In this document: positions 25,705 through 33,802 of the stretch, piece by piece
Layout of the letters: each line of letters begins with the position of its first letter
How positions within the stretch are numbered: position 1 is the stretch's first letter
Assembly: GCA_020444545.1 (NCBI GenBank)
Contig: JAHLKT010000004.1
Coordinates: 434,001-498,000 of the forward strand
Length of the DNA stretch: 64,000 nucleotides
Source: Desulfarculaceae bacterium
GTDB lineage: Bacteria; Desulfobacterota; Desulfarculia; Desulfarculales; Desulfarculaceae
Direction of reading: 5' to 3'
The notes under the pieces: generated by a model
What the model was told of the DNA's origin: nothing
Seen by the model: only the letters and a program-made list of their open reading frames with translations
The model's database searches: none
Position numbers and translations under genes: made by a program

Positions 25705-26635
25705 GCTGCCTCCTTAAGAAATACTTGCGGATGTCCTGGGCCATGCCCACCAGCCCGCCGGGCATGTAGAGGATGGCCACCACCAGGATGACCCCGAAGA
25801 TGAGCATGTAGTAGTAGGGGAACTTGGTGATGAGGAACTCGCCGAGGTAGCTGAAGATGGCCGCGCCGATGATGGGGCCGTAAGGACGCCCCAGCCCACC
25901 GAAGATAGCCATGAGCACCGGCATGAAGGAGACCACCGGGTTGAAGGCGATCTTGGGGTCGATGTAGGTCCATTTGGTGGCCATTATCGCCCCGGCCAGG
26001 CCCATGAAAAAGGCGCTAAGCCCGAAGACCGTGATCTTGAGCACCGTGACGTTGACGCCGATGTGGGCGGCGGCCTCCTCGTTTTCGCCCACGCCCTTGA
26101 GAGCCATGCCGAACTTGGAGCCTTGCAGGGCATAGACCGTGACCATCAGCAGGCTGAAGACCGCGAGCATCAGGTAATACACCGTGGAGTTGTCGATGGA
26201 GGGCACCACCCGGCCGGTGGTGTCGTTGATGTTCAGCTCGAACCAGAGCAGGAAGTGCATCAACAGCTCCACCAGCCCGAAGGTGAACATCACGAAGTAA
26301 ATGCCCCGCAGGCGCAGGGTAAGCGCCCCCACCAAAACCGCCAGGCAGAAGCTGACCGCCCCGCCGATGAGGATCACCACCAGCAAGGGCAGCGAGGAGC
26401 CCAGAACCGCGGCGGAGTAGATGCCCGCTCCGAAGAAAGCCGCCGGGGCCAGGGATATGTACTTGGTGGGGCCGGAGAACATGGCCCAGCTCACCGAGAG
26501 CACCACGTACATGAGGATGGTGGAAAGCAGGATTATGGCGTAGCGCGAGGCGTAATGGGGCGCCAGGGCCATGGCCGCCATCACCAGCAGCCACACCACC
26601 AGGGATTTGCCGTCAATGTAGCGCGCACTAGTCAT
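25691..26635 (-). CDS. livM: Liv-type ABC importer 2, permease LivM
   Basis: 314 aa with about nine to ten hydrophobic segments. The Liv motifs are recognisable but diverged: FSGPTKYISLAPAAFFGAGIY replaces the usual GxxSLGHAAF stretch, and GGLGRPYGPIIGAAIFSYLGEFL is the C-terminal element. ATG start 4 bases after the livH stop. The departures from the standard channel motif hint at a non-amino-acid substrate, which is inference. Confidence 0.87.
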   Translation of the reverse strand: MTSARYIDGKSLVVWLLVMAAMALAPHYASRYAIILLSTILMYVVLSVSWAMFSGPTKYISLAPAAFFGAGIYSAAVLGSSLPLLVVILIGGAVSFCLAVLVGALTLRLRGIYFVMFTFGLVELLMHFLLWFELNINDTTGRVVPSIDNSTVYYLMLAVFSLLMVTVYALQGSKFGMALKGVGENEEAAAHIGVNVTVLKITVFGLSAFFMGLAGAIMATKWTYIDPKIAFNPVVSFMPVLMAIFGGLGRPYGPIIGAAIFSYLGEFLITKFPYYYMLIFGVILVVAILYMPGGLVGMAQDIRKYFLRRQHADS

Positions 26636-26639
26636 GGTC

Positions 26640-27509
26640 TTACTTCCCGAAGAGGCCGGTGGGCCGGGCCAAGAGCAGCAACATGAAGATGAGGTAATAG
26701 GCCACCATGGACAGTCCCGGCTCGATGTAGGTAACGATGCTGCCGATCAGCCCCAGGATGAGCCCGCCCACCAGGCTGCCGGTTATGCTGCCCAGGCCGC
26801 CCAGCACGATCACGATGAGCGCGATCATGGTGTACTCCAGGCCCATGGTGGGCTGGACGTTGTAGGACATGCTGATAAGGGTGCCGCCCAGGCCGGCCAT
26901 CAGGGCGCCGAAGCCGAAGCAGATGGCCAGCACCTGCTTGATGTTCACGCCCATGAGGCCCGCCGCGTCCGAGTCCTGGGCCGAGGCCCGGATGGCCTTG
27001 CCCATGCGGGTGCGCGACAGGAACAGATAGAAAGCGACACAAAAGACCAGGGCGAAGCCCAGGGTCACCAGACGGTTGGCCGCGAACTTGGCCCCCGCGA
27101 AATCCACCGGCACGGCCAGGTAGGAATAACCCTTCATGTCCGCGCCCCAGATGATGATGGCTACGTTTTGAATAATGAACAACAGGCCGAAGCAGGCCAG
27201 CATGGAGCTGCCCTCGAAGGCTTCGGGCGTGGGCGATATGCGCCTGAGGCGGGTGAACAGAGTCCGATAAAGTATGAAACCGATGACGAATATGGTGGGA
27301 CCGGTGATCAGCAGCGAGGCGATGGGGTTGATCCCCAGGTAGGTGTACACGGTCCAGGTAATGAATGCGCCAAGCATGATGAACTCGCCGTGGGCGATGT
27401 TCAGCACCCTGGCTACGCCGTATTGCATGCTCAGGCCCACCGCGATGAGGGCGTAGATGCCGCCCAGGAGCAGTCCGGCTATGAGCACGTCCAGGATGGT
27501 TAACAGCAT
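26640..27509 (-). CDS. livH: Liv-type ABC importer 2, permease LivH
   Basis: 289 aa from the ATG at 27509 (MLLTILDVLIAGLLLGGIYAL), the usual LivH N-terminus. The upstream in-frame ATG at 27560 lies in a hairpin arm and would add 17 polar residues, so it is rejected. Motifs: YGVARVLNIAHGEFIMLGAF and LGGLGSITGSLVGGLILGL. About eight hydrophobic segments. Confidence 0.88.
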   Translation of the reverse strand: MLLTILDVLIAGLLLGGIYALIAVGLSMQYGVARVLNIAHGEFIMLGAFITWTVYTYLGINPIASLLITGPTIFVIGFILYRTLFTRLRRISPTPEAFEGSSMLACFGLLFIIQNVAIIIWGADMKGYSYLAVPVDFAGAKFAANRLVTLGFALVFCVAFYLFLSRTRMGKAIRASAQDSDAAGLMGVNIKQVLAICFGFGALMAGLGGTLISMSYNVQPTMGLEYTMIALIVIVLGGLGSITGSLVGGLILGLIGSIVTYIEPGLSMVAYYLIFMLLLLARPTGLFGK

Positions 27510-27551
27510 GATGTCTCGGCCCCGGTAGTGGTTTTGATCGACCGCGACTAG

Positions 27552-27619
27552 GCCGCCCATGCCGCCGCCCGAGATGGGCGGCGCGGGCGGGCGCCGGGCG
27601 GGAGAGCCCGCCCGGGCGC
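27552..27619 (-). other. Two tandem GC-rich hairpins between receptor gene and livH of importer 2
   Basis: Hairpin one: GCCGCCCAT (27552-27560) pairs with ATGGGCGGC (27574-27582). Hairpin two: GCGCC-GGGCGGG (27591-27602) pairs with 27607-27619 around AGAG with one bulged G. No T-run follows. They lie in the 204-base gap after the receptor gene and may attenuate read-through or protect the receptor mRNA. Confidence 0.5.
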
Positions 27620-27713
27620 GTAGCGTTCAGAGCGGCGCGAGGGGACCTCGGAAGAGGTCTTGTGCCCGTGGGGAGGCCCCCTCGCGCCTGGGATTACGGT
27701 TGTGTACGGCCCT

Positions 27714-28949
27714 CTACTTGGCCTTCTTGGGCCAGTTGGGCTTGGGATACTCGGGCGGCGCGGTGCGCTTGACGCCCGGGTCGATCACCTCGAACACGTC
27801 CTTCTGCCACTGGCCGATCTCGCCGGGGTGGTTCACGAAGAAGCGGTCCTTGTCGTACCAGAAGGGCCCCAGGGCCGTTTCGAACTTCTGGGTGGCCATG
27901 ATGTCCCGGATCTTCTTCTGGTCCAGGGTGCCGGCCTTTTCGATGGCCTTTTGGAAGTGCTGCAGGGAGGCCCAGTAATACAGGCCGCCCCAGTAGTCCG
28001 GCTCCTCGCCGAACTTGGCCTTGAACTTCTCCACCAGCTCCTTGGCGCCGGGCGAGGTCTTGGCGTTCCAGGCGCCGCCGCCCATCACGCCCTCGATGGC
28101 CTTGCCGAAGGTGCCCTTGAACAGGGGCGGGGAGAAGGGCAGCACGGTGAGGAAGAAGGCGTTGAAGTTGATGTCCAGCTCCATGGCCTGGGCCGTGAAG
28201 AGCATGCCGCCCGGGGGATAGCAAGCCACCACCAGGGCGTCGACGCCCAGGGACTTGGCCTCCTTGAGCATGGGGGACACGTCCTTGATGCCGTCGGGAT
28301 AGCTCTTGTTCATCTTGACCTTGATCCCCTTCTTCTTGAAGTCGGGGATAAGGGACTTGCCGAACTCAATGCCGTGCAGGTCGGCCCGGTAGATAACCGC
28401 CACCGACTTGACGCCGACCTCCTTGAAGATGCTGGCCAGCACCGGGGCCTGGGTCTCGGAGAAGTTGAGCACCTGGAAGAAGTAAGGGAGGCTGAGCTCC
28501 TTGAGCTTGCCCGCGCCGCCCGGGCCGCCGATGAGGATGTAGCCGTACTTGTTGCAGATGGGTGCGGCGGCGAAGAGCCAGGCGGTCCCCCAAGGCGGGA
28601 AGATGAAGTCCACCTTGTCCTCGACGATGAGCTTCTCGATGAGGTTGCTCATGGTGCCGATGTCGCTCTTGTCGTCGTAGCGCTTGAGTTCCACGGGCAG
28701 CTTCTTGCCGTACTCGGCCACGTAGATGCCGCCGTTCTTGTTCACCTCCTCGACCCACAACTCGTAGATCTTGCCGCCGGAGATGGCCACTCCACCCGCC
28801 AGGGGGCCGGACAGGGAGATGGCCTGCCCGATCACGATTTTGTCCTTGTCTTTTTTGGGCGCGCAGTCGGCGGCGGTGGCGCCCACCAGGAACGCCATCG
28901 CCACGCCCAAAACCATTAGCCCTTGCAGCAGCCTGCTCTTCTTGACCAT
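27714..28949 (-). CDS. Liv-type ABC importer 2, periplasmic substrate-binding protein
   Basis: 411 aa from the ATG at 28949, with AGGAGGG 4 bases upstream; a TTG at 28964 would precede the ribosome site and is rejected. A Sec signal peptide (MVKKSRLLQGLMVLGVAMAFLVGATAA) leads into a type 1 binding fold (KIVIGQAISLSGPLAGGVA, ...WVEEVNKNGGIYVAEYG). An aromatic-rich domain (FPPWGTAWLFAAAPICNKYGY) may form the ligand pocket. It is encoded between the SDR gene and the permeases within the alcohol/aldehyde oxidation operon, so its ligand is probably the substrate or product of that route. Confidence 0.88.
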   Translation of the reverse strand: MVKKSRLLQGLMVLGVAMAFLVGATAADCAPKKDKDKIVIGQAISLSGPLAGGVAISGGKIYELWVEEVNKNGGIYVAEYGKKLPVELKRYDDKSDIGTMSNLIEKLIVEDKVDFIFPPWGTAWLFAAAPICNKYGYILIGGPGGAGKLKELSLPYFFQVLNFSETQAPVLASIFKEVGVKSVAVIYRADLHGIEFGKSLIPDFKKKGIKVKMNKSYPDGIKDVSPMLKEAKSLGVDALVVACYPPGGMLFTAQAMELDINFNAFFLTVLPFSPPLFKGTFGKAIEGVMGGGAWNAKTSPGAKELVEKFKAKFGEEPDYWGGLYYWASLQHFQKAIEKAGTLDQKKIRDIMATQKFETALGPFWYDKDRFFVNHPGEIGQWQKDVFEVIDPGVKRTAPPEYPKPNWPKKAK

Positions 28950-29018
28950 TTTTCCCTCCTGCAAATAGTTAGAAGCTGTTAAGCCGCAATTAATGAATGC
29001 CCGGAAAATTTGCCGTGC

Positions 29019-29837
29019 CTAGACCCCCCAGTTGACGCCCGCGCTGGTCAGGGCCGCGCCGGAAACGTCCACGATGTGCGAGCCGCCGTCGATGAGCAGC
29101 ACCGAACCGGTCATGAACGTGGAGTCGTCGCTGCCCAGGTAACTGCACAGGCCCGCGATCTCATCCGGCGAGGCCACCCGTCCCAGGGGCACGTTGGACG
29201 CGATGACTCCGAAAACGCCGTCAACGTCGGTATTGAGCACTTCGCCCAGAGGCGCCAGCGAGCCTTCCAACATCTCGGTGCGCACCGCGCCGGGGCACAC
29301 CGCGTTGACCCGCACCTTCTGGCGGCCGTAGTCTAGGGCCGCCTGGCGGGTGAGCATGTTGAGCGCGCCCTTGGCGGTGCAATAGGCGCTCATACCCGGC
29401 AGGCAGCGCACCCCGCCCAGGGAGGACATGTTGATGATGGAGCCGCCGCCGCCCTCGATCATGCGGGGGATGGCCGCCCGCATGGCCAGGAACGAGCCGA
29501 ACAGGTTGATCTCCAGCACCTGGCGCCACTGCTCGATGTCCACGTCGACCACCGTGCCGCCGGGGTCGATGCCCGCATTGTTGACCAGGATGTCCAGCCG
29601 GCCGCCCATCTGGAAGGCGGTCTCCACCATGCGCTGCACGTCCTCCAGCTTGGACACGTCGCCCGCGCAGGTGCTGACCATGCCTTGGGGCAGGGCTTCG
29701 GCCACCTCGGCCAGAACCGGCTCGCGGCGGCCGGTGATGCACACCTTGGCCCCGTCGGCCACAAACCTCTTGGCTATGGCGGCGCCGATGCCCGTGCCGC
29801 CGCCGGTGATGAGAGCCGTTTTTCCTTGCAGGCTCAC
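29019..29837 (-). CDS. Short-chain dehydrogenase/reductase (SDR) of operon H
   Basis: 272 aa classical SDR. The cofactor motif TGGGTGIG is at 11-18 and NNAG at 86-89; the catalytic residues are Asn111, Ser139, Tyr152 and Lys156 (YCTAK). The start is GTG at 29837 with AGGAGGG 6 bases upstream. It sits between the MoaF-like gene and the importer 2 receptor gene. Likely an NAD(P)-dependent oxidoreductase for an alcohol or hydroxyacyl-CoA intermediate of the same pathway; substrate not determined. Confidence 0.88.
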   Translation of the reverse strand: MSLQGKTALITGGGTGIGAAIAKRFVADGAKVCITGRREPVLAEVAEALPQGMVSTCAGDVSKLEDVQRMVETAFQMGGRLDILVNNAGIDPGGTVVDVDIEQWRQVLEINLFGSFLAMRAAIPRMIEGGGGSIINMSSLGGVRCLPGMSAYCTAKGALNMLTRQAALDYGRQKVRVNAVCPGAVRTEMLEGSLAPLGEVLNTDVDGVFGVIASNVPLGRVASPDEIAGLCSYLGSDDSTFMTGSVLLIDGGSHIVDVSGAALTSAGVNWGV

Positions 29838-29864
29838 CTTTATCCCTCCTCGCGAAAATGATGA

Positions 29865-29902
29865 GACGGCCGGGAAGCTCCGGGAGCGGGCCCCCGGCCG
29901 TC
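29865..29902 (-). other. Strong hairpin between the MoaF-like and SDR genes
   Basis: GACGGCCGGG (29865-29874) pairs perfectly with CCCGGCCGTC (29893-29902); the loop contains a second short stem (GCTC/GAGC). It lies 24 bases past the MoaF-like stop, and no T-run follows on the minus strand. Partial terminator or mRNA-stabilising element. Confidence 0.5.
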
Positions 29903-29926
29903 GTTGAGCTTAAAACCGCGCTTGGC

Positions 29927-30715
29927 CTACAGGGGCTGCGCCTCGTCCGTATAGAAGGCCGCCGATAGCTTGCGGATGATGGCGCCGGCCGGGGTGTTTG
30001 CGATCTTGCCGTCCTCGCCGATGGCGAAGAACTTGCCGGTCTCCTTCATCTGGTCCCAGTTGTGGAAGAACACGGTGCACACCGGCAGGCCGAACTCCCG
30101 CCAAGAGAAGACGTACTGGTTGATGTCGAACTTGTAGGTGGTAACCAGCTCCACGTCCGCCTCGCCCTTGAGGGGCCCCACCAGGCACTGCCAGCAGAAG
30201 CGCTTCTCGTTGATGTAGTTGTGCTCGAAGATCTGGTTGGGGTTGTAGACGTAGTAGGCCTTGAGGCCGATCAGATCGCGGGTGGGGCCCGGCTTGAAGC
30301 CGGTGGGGGGCACCGAGGGGTCGCCCAGCACGCCGGGGGTGAACTCCTGCACCGCGCGCGGCTCGTTGTTGATCTCGCCCTCGCGCATTAGGGTGTCCAC
30401 GCACAGGGCCTGGCGGGTCTGGGTGTTCACGAAGAAAGTGACGCACTTTCTCTCGTTGTCGGCGAAGGTAAGGTCCACGAAGTAGGTGCTGGGAGCCACC
30501 TCCATCACCTCGCACCAGTCGGTGCCGCCGGCCTCGCCGTTGCTCCACTTCACCTCGTTCTTGGCGGTGAACTCCAGGTCATAGGCAACCCCGTTGTCCA
30601 GAGTGATCTTCAGGCTCTGGCCGACCATCTCGTCGGTGTTGGGGATGCGGTGAAAGGCCATATCGGCCGCGTAATCTTCATATTTGTAATCGGTTTCGCC
30701 TTCTTTTTGCGGCAT
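29927..30715 (-). CDS. MoaF-family protein
   Basis: 262 aa, soluble, no signal peptide. Two lipocalin-like halves are visible: an N-terminal half (GQSLKITLDNGVAYDLEF, then YFVDLTFADNERKCVTFFV) and a C-terminal half with KAYYVYNPNQIFEHNYINE, KRFCWQCLVGP and YVFSWREFGLPVCTVFF. This pattern matches my recollection of MoaF, first named in the monoamine (tyramine) regulon of Klebsiella and annotated in databases as a molybdenum-cofactor-related protein without a proven reaction. It lies between the aldehyde dehydrogenase and SDR genes, so it may bind or isomerise a pathway intermediate. ATG start. I hold the family assignment at moderate confidence; the function is unknown. Confidence 0.65.
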   Translation of the reverse strand: MPQKEGETDYKYEDYAADMAFHRIPNTDEMVGQSLKITLDNGVAYDLEFTAKNEVKWSNGEAGGTDWCEVMEVAPSTYFVDLTFADNERKCVTFFVNTQTRQALCVDTLMREGEINNEPRAVQEFTPGVLGDPSVPPTGFKPGPTRDLIGLKAYYVYNPNQIFEHNYINEKRFCWQCLVGPLKGEADVELVTTYKFDINQYVFSWREFGLPVCTVFFHNWDQMKETGKFFAIGEDGKIANTPAGAIIRKLSAAFYTDEAQPL

Positions 30716-30801
30716 TGAGCACCTCCGTTGTCAAATTTGATGTCGTAGGGGGAGGCGGTGGGGGTTGCCCCCCTGCCGGCCGCTCCCCTCCGGGCGGCCG
30801 C

Positions 30802-32241
30802 CTAGAAAGGCAGCTGCCGCTTGGTCTTCTGGATGGTGAGCCACTTGAGCTCGGTCATCTCCTCCACGGAGTACTGGCCGCCCTCGCGGCCGTGGCCGCT
30901 GCCCTTGCAGCCGCCGAAGGGGCAGCAGGCGTCGGCGTCCACCGAGCCATCGTTGATGTGGACCATGCCCGCTTCCAGGTTCTCGCCAAGGTAGATGGCC
31001 TTTTCCAGGTCCTTGGTGATGACCCCGGCGCTGAGGCCATAGGTGGTGTCGTTGGCCACGGCCAGGGCCTCCTCGGCGCTGTCCACGGCGATGATCGAGG
31101 CCACCGGGCCGAAGGTCTCCTCGTAGTAGATCTTCATGTCCGGGGTGACGTCGGCCAGCAGGGTGGGCTGGTAGAGGCGGCCCTCATGGCTGCCGCCGGC
31201 CAGCAGCTTGGCGCCCTTGGCCACCGCGTCCTTCACGTGGCTGTCGATCTTCTCCACCTGCTTGTCGCTGATCACCGGCCCGATGAAGGTGGTGGGCAGG
31301 CTGGGGTCGCCCACCGGCAGATGGGCGGTGAGCCCGGCCAGGTTCTGGGTGAAGGGCTCCAGGATGGAGCGCTCCACGATGATGCGGTCGGTGGACATGC
31401 AGATTTCGCCTTGATGCAAGAAGGCGCTGAAGGCGGCCGACTTGACCGCGTACTCTATATCCGCGTCGCCCAGGACGATCAGCGGGTTCTTGCCGCCCAG
31501 CTCCAGGCTGTAGGGCTTGAGCTGGGCCGCGGCCCGCTGGGCCACGTGGCGGCCGGTCACCGTCTCGCCGGTGATGGCCACGAAGGAGCAGTAGGGGTTG
31601 TCGATGAGGGCATCGCCCAACACCGCGCCCGGGCCGGTGAGCACGTTGAGAGCGCCGGCGGGAAGGCCGGCCTTCTCGAAGAGCTCGCCGATCTTCAGGC
31701 CGAGCACCGGCGACTCGGAGGCGGGCTTGAGCACCACGGTGTTGCCCGTGGCCAGGCCGTAGGCCACCTTGTACATGGACAGCACCAGGGGGAAGTTCCA
31801 GGGGCTGATGGCCAGCACCGTGCCCCGGGGACGCCGCATGGTCATGGAGATCTTGGTGGGGTCGTAGTGGTAGACCTCGCCCATGATGCGTTTGCCGTCG
31901 GCCGCCGCGGTCTCGATCAGGTCCACGGTCTGGGATATCTCGAACATAGCTTTGCCTACCGAGCCGCCGCCCTCCTGAATGAGGACATCCGCGAACTCCT
32001 GCATGCTTGCTTCCAGGATCTGGGCCGCCTTGTTAAGGATCTTAGCCCGGTCGATGGCCGGAGTGGCCGCCCATCCCTGGCGGGCCTCAAAGGCCGCGGT
32101 CATGGCGCGGTCCGCGTCCTCCACCCCCGCCTTGGCCACCTTGGCGTAGACCTCCCCGTCGTAGGGGTTGTAATCATCGAAGGTTTCACCCGAGAGGGCG
32201 TCTACCCATTGGCCGTCAATGAACAACTGATACGTCTTCAT
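30802..32241 (-). CDS. NAD(P)-dependent aldehyde dehydrogenase (aromatic-aldehyde-type)
   Basis: 479 aa. Asn149 in SPWNFP, general base Glu247 in LELGGKNP and nucleophile Cys281 in HQGEICMST are all present; SWGGxC-type spacing is intact. HQGEICMSTDRIIVE is typical of benzaldehyde, vanillin and salicylaldehyde dehydrogenases. The gene follows a zinc alcohol dehydrogenase of the aryl-alcohol group by 97 bases, so the pair probably performs alcohol -> aldehyde -> acid oxidation. ATG start. Confidence 0.88.
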   Translation of the reverse strand: MKTYQLFIDGQWVDALSGETFDDYNPYDGEVYAKVAKAGVEDADRAMTAAFEARQGWAATPAIDRAKILNKAAQILEASMQEFADVLIQEGGGSVGKAMFEISQTVDLIETAAADGKRIMGEVYHYDPTKISMTMRRPRGTVLAISPWNFPLVLSMYKVAYGLATGNTVVLKPASESPVLGLKIGELFEKAGLPAGALNVLTGPGAVLGDALIDNPYCSFVAITGETVTGRHVAQRAAAQLKPYSLELGGKNPLIVLGDADIEYAVKSAAFSAFLHQGEICMSTDRIIVERSILEPFTQNLAGLTAHLPVGDPSLPTTFIGPVISDKQVEKIDSHVKDAVAKGAKLLAGGSHEGRLYQPTLLADVTPDMKIYYEETFGPVASIIAVDSAEEALAVANDTTYGLSAGVITKDLEKAIYLGENLEAGMVHINDGSVDADACCPFGGCKGSGHGREGGQYSVEEMTELKWLTIQKTKRQLPF

Positions 32242-32295
32242 GGCACCTCGCTTCGCTTGATAGACCCGCTTTAGGGATATTTCTCGACCCTGGCC

Positions 32296-32323
32296 GCCCC
32301 CCGGCAGAGCCGGCCGGCGGGGC
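32296..32323 (-). other. Hairpin between the alcohol and aldehyde dehydrogenase genes
   Basis: CCGGC (32301-32305) pairs with GCCGG (32309-32313), and the outer GCCCC (32296-32300) with GGGGC (32319-32323), leaving a small bulge. It lies in a 97-base gap, with no T-run. Confidence 0.35.
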
Positions 32324-32338
32324 TTCGGGTCTGTCGTC

Positions 32339-33439
32339 TTATTTGCCCAGCTTCAGAACCGGCTTGATGACCAGGCCCTTTTCCATGTCTTCCACCGCCT
32401 TGTTGATTTCCTCGAAGGGGTAGAAGGTGATCATGCGGTCAAAGGGGAAGCGGCCCTGGCGGTAGAGCTCGATGAGCTGGGGAATGAACAGGTCGGGGAT
32501 GGCGTCGCCCTCGATGATGCCCCGCACGGTGCGGCCGTTCATGATCAGGTCCATGTTCAGGGTGACTTCGGTGCCCGGGGGCACCACGCCGCAGAGGCCG
32601 CACACGCCCAACAGGGGCAGCACGTCCACCGCCTGGCGGAACACCGCCGGGTTGCCCACGCACTCCAGGCTGTAGTTGGGGCCTCCGCCGGTGATGTCCA
32701 GAATGGTCTGCACCGGGTCGGTCTCGCCGGGGTTGATGGTGTGGGTGGCGCCCAGCTCCTCGGCCATCTTGAGGCGCTCGGGGCTCAGGTCCACCGCGAT
32801 GATGGTGGTGCAGCCGCAGACCACCGCGGCCAGCACCGCGCTCATGCCCACCGGACCCACGCCGAAGACGGCGATGGAGCTGCCGGGCCGGGCCTCGAGG
32901 GCGTTGATCACCGCGCCCGCGCCGGTCTGGATGCCGCAGCCCATGGGCCCCAGGATCTCCAGGGGCACGTCGTCAGGCACCTTGACCACGTTGCACTCTT
33001 CGGCCAGGGCGTACTCGGCAAAGGTGGACTGCCCGAAGAAGTTGCCGTGGATGACCGTGTCGCCCTGATTGAGGGTGGTGGTCCCGTTGGACCGGGCGCC
33101 GCCGAAGTTGAGCCCCAGGAAGTTGTGGCAGTAGGGGTCTTGGCCGGACTGGCAGGAGGGGCAGCCCCCGCAGCTCATCCAGGAAATGGCCACGTGGTCG
33201 CCGGGCTTGACCTTGGTCACCCGCGCGCCCACCTTTTCCACCACGCCGGCACCCTCGTGCCCCAGCACCGAGGGCAGCGGGATGGGCAGGTGCTGGTCCC
33301 GGGCGGCCAGGTCGGTGTGGCAGATTCCGACCGCGGCTATGCGCACCAGGACTTCGTTGTCTTGAGGATCACTGAGCTCTACTTGCTCGATCTTGAATTC
33401 CGACGATGGTTCATACGTGACAGCGGCCCTGATTTCCAT
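32339..33439 (-). CDS. Zinc-dependent alcohol dehydrogenase, aryl-alcohol (XylB-like) group
   Basis: 366 aa medium-chain dehydrogenase. Catalytic zinc ligands are Cys40, His61 (GHEGAG, with Glu62) and Cys168 (PMGCGIQTG); structural zinc ligands are Cys90, Cys93, Cys96 and Cys104. The Rossmann motif GVGPVG is at 193-198. The pattern GCGIQTGAGAVIN resembles benzyl-alcohol dehydrogenases such as XylB, and oxidation of an aryl or allylic alcohol is the best guess. ATG start with AGGAGGG upstream. It is the first gene of operon H; a promoter with a perfect -10 lies about 145 bases upstream. Confidence 0.9.
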   Translation of the reverse strand: MEIRAAVTYEPSSEFKIEQVELSDPQDNEVLVRIAAVGICHTDLAARDQHLPIPLPSVLGHEGAGVVEKVGARVTKVKPGDHVAISWMSCGGCPSCQSGQDPYCHNFLGLNFGGARSNGTTTLNQGDTVIHGNFFGQSTFAEYALAEECNVVKVPDDVPLEILGPMGCGIQTGAGAVINALEARPGSSIAVFGVGPVGMSAVLAAVVCGCTTIIAVDLSPERLKMAEELGATHTINPGETDPVQTILDITGGGPNYSLECVGNPAVFRQAVDVLPLLGVCGLCGVVPPGTEVTLNMDLIMNGRTVRGIIEGDAIPDLFIPQLIELYRQGRFPFDRMITFYPFEEINKAVEDMEKGLVIKPVLKLGK

Positions 33440-33587
33440 GTCTCCCTCCTACCGTTGGCGGATTGCTTACCAACCGCGAGAACCCCTGGCATGGCCGGGC
33501 GCGCCCGATAAGGCGGCGGGAACGGCCATGGCGCGGGGGCTTCGCGCGATGTTGGGTTACGGTAGTAAATCGAAATCAGGCGCGTCT

Positions 33588-33631
33588 ATTATACGAAAGG
33601 TGAATTCTGGGGCCCGGTGGAAAAGGCACCG
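33588..33631 (-). promoter_or_regulatory. Activator-dependent-looking promoter for operon H
   Basis: On the minus strand a perfect TATAAT (33593-33588) has no recognisable -35 (CGGGCC in its place). An inverted repeat, CGGTG-N7-CACCG (33615-33631), is centred about 42 bases before the predicted start site, the classic position for an activator touching RNA polymerase. The adjacent LuxR-type regulator is the obvious candidate. Confidence 0.5.
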
Positions 33632-33743
33632 CGGAATTTGACGATATATATGCGGTAAACTGGAAATGACCGCCGGAATGGCGCAAAAGGTCCGCACCGG
33701 GGCCGTGCGGGAGAAGAAGCCGGAATCAAAGGCTAATAGGCTG

Positions 33744-33761
33744 AAAAGCCCCGAAAGGGGC
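33744..33761 (-). terminator. Intrinsic terminator of the LuxR-type regulator gene
   Basis: GCCCC (33748-33752) and GGGGC (33757-33761) pair around a 4-base loop. On the minus strand the stem is followed directly by TTTT (33747-33744). It starts 41 bases past the stop codon at 33803. Confidence 0.65.
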
Positions 33762-33802
33762 GAGGGGCAACCGGGAGGCCGGACGAGGCGCGGCGGGGCG
33801 GC

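Larger units (their letters stand above)
33440..33802. other. Intergenic region between the LuxR-type gene and operon H
   Basis: 363 bases without a gene. It holds the terminator of the LuxR-type gene (33744-33761), the operon H promoter and a possible activator site (33588-33631), and a leader of about 140 bases before the alcohol dehydrogenase. Confidence 0.6.

Noticed and set aside
27510-27560. Longer LivH start at the ATG 27560
   Set aside because: The extra 17 residues are polar, the codon lies in a hairpin arm, and the ATG at 27509 gives the standard hydrophobic LivH N-terminus.
29927-30715. Assignment of the MoaF-like protein as a molybdenum cofactor biosynthesis enzyme
   Set aside because: The family name is historical; no moa, mog or moe gene is present in the window and no cofactor-binding motif is visible, so that role is not claimed.
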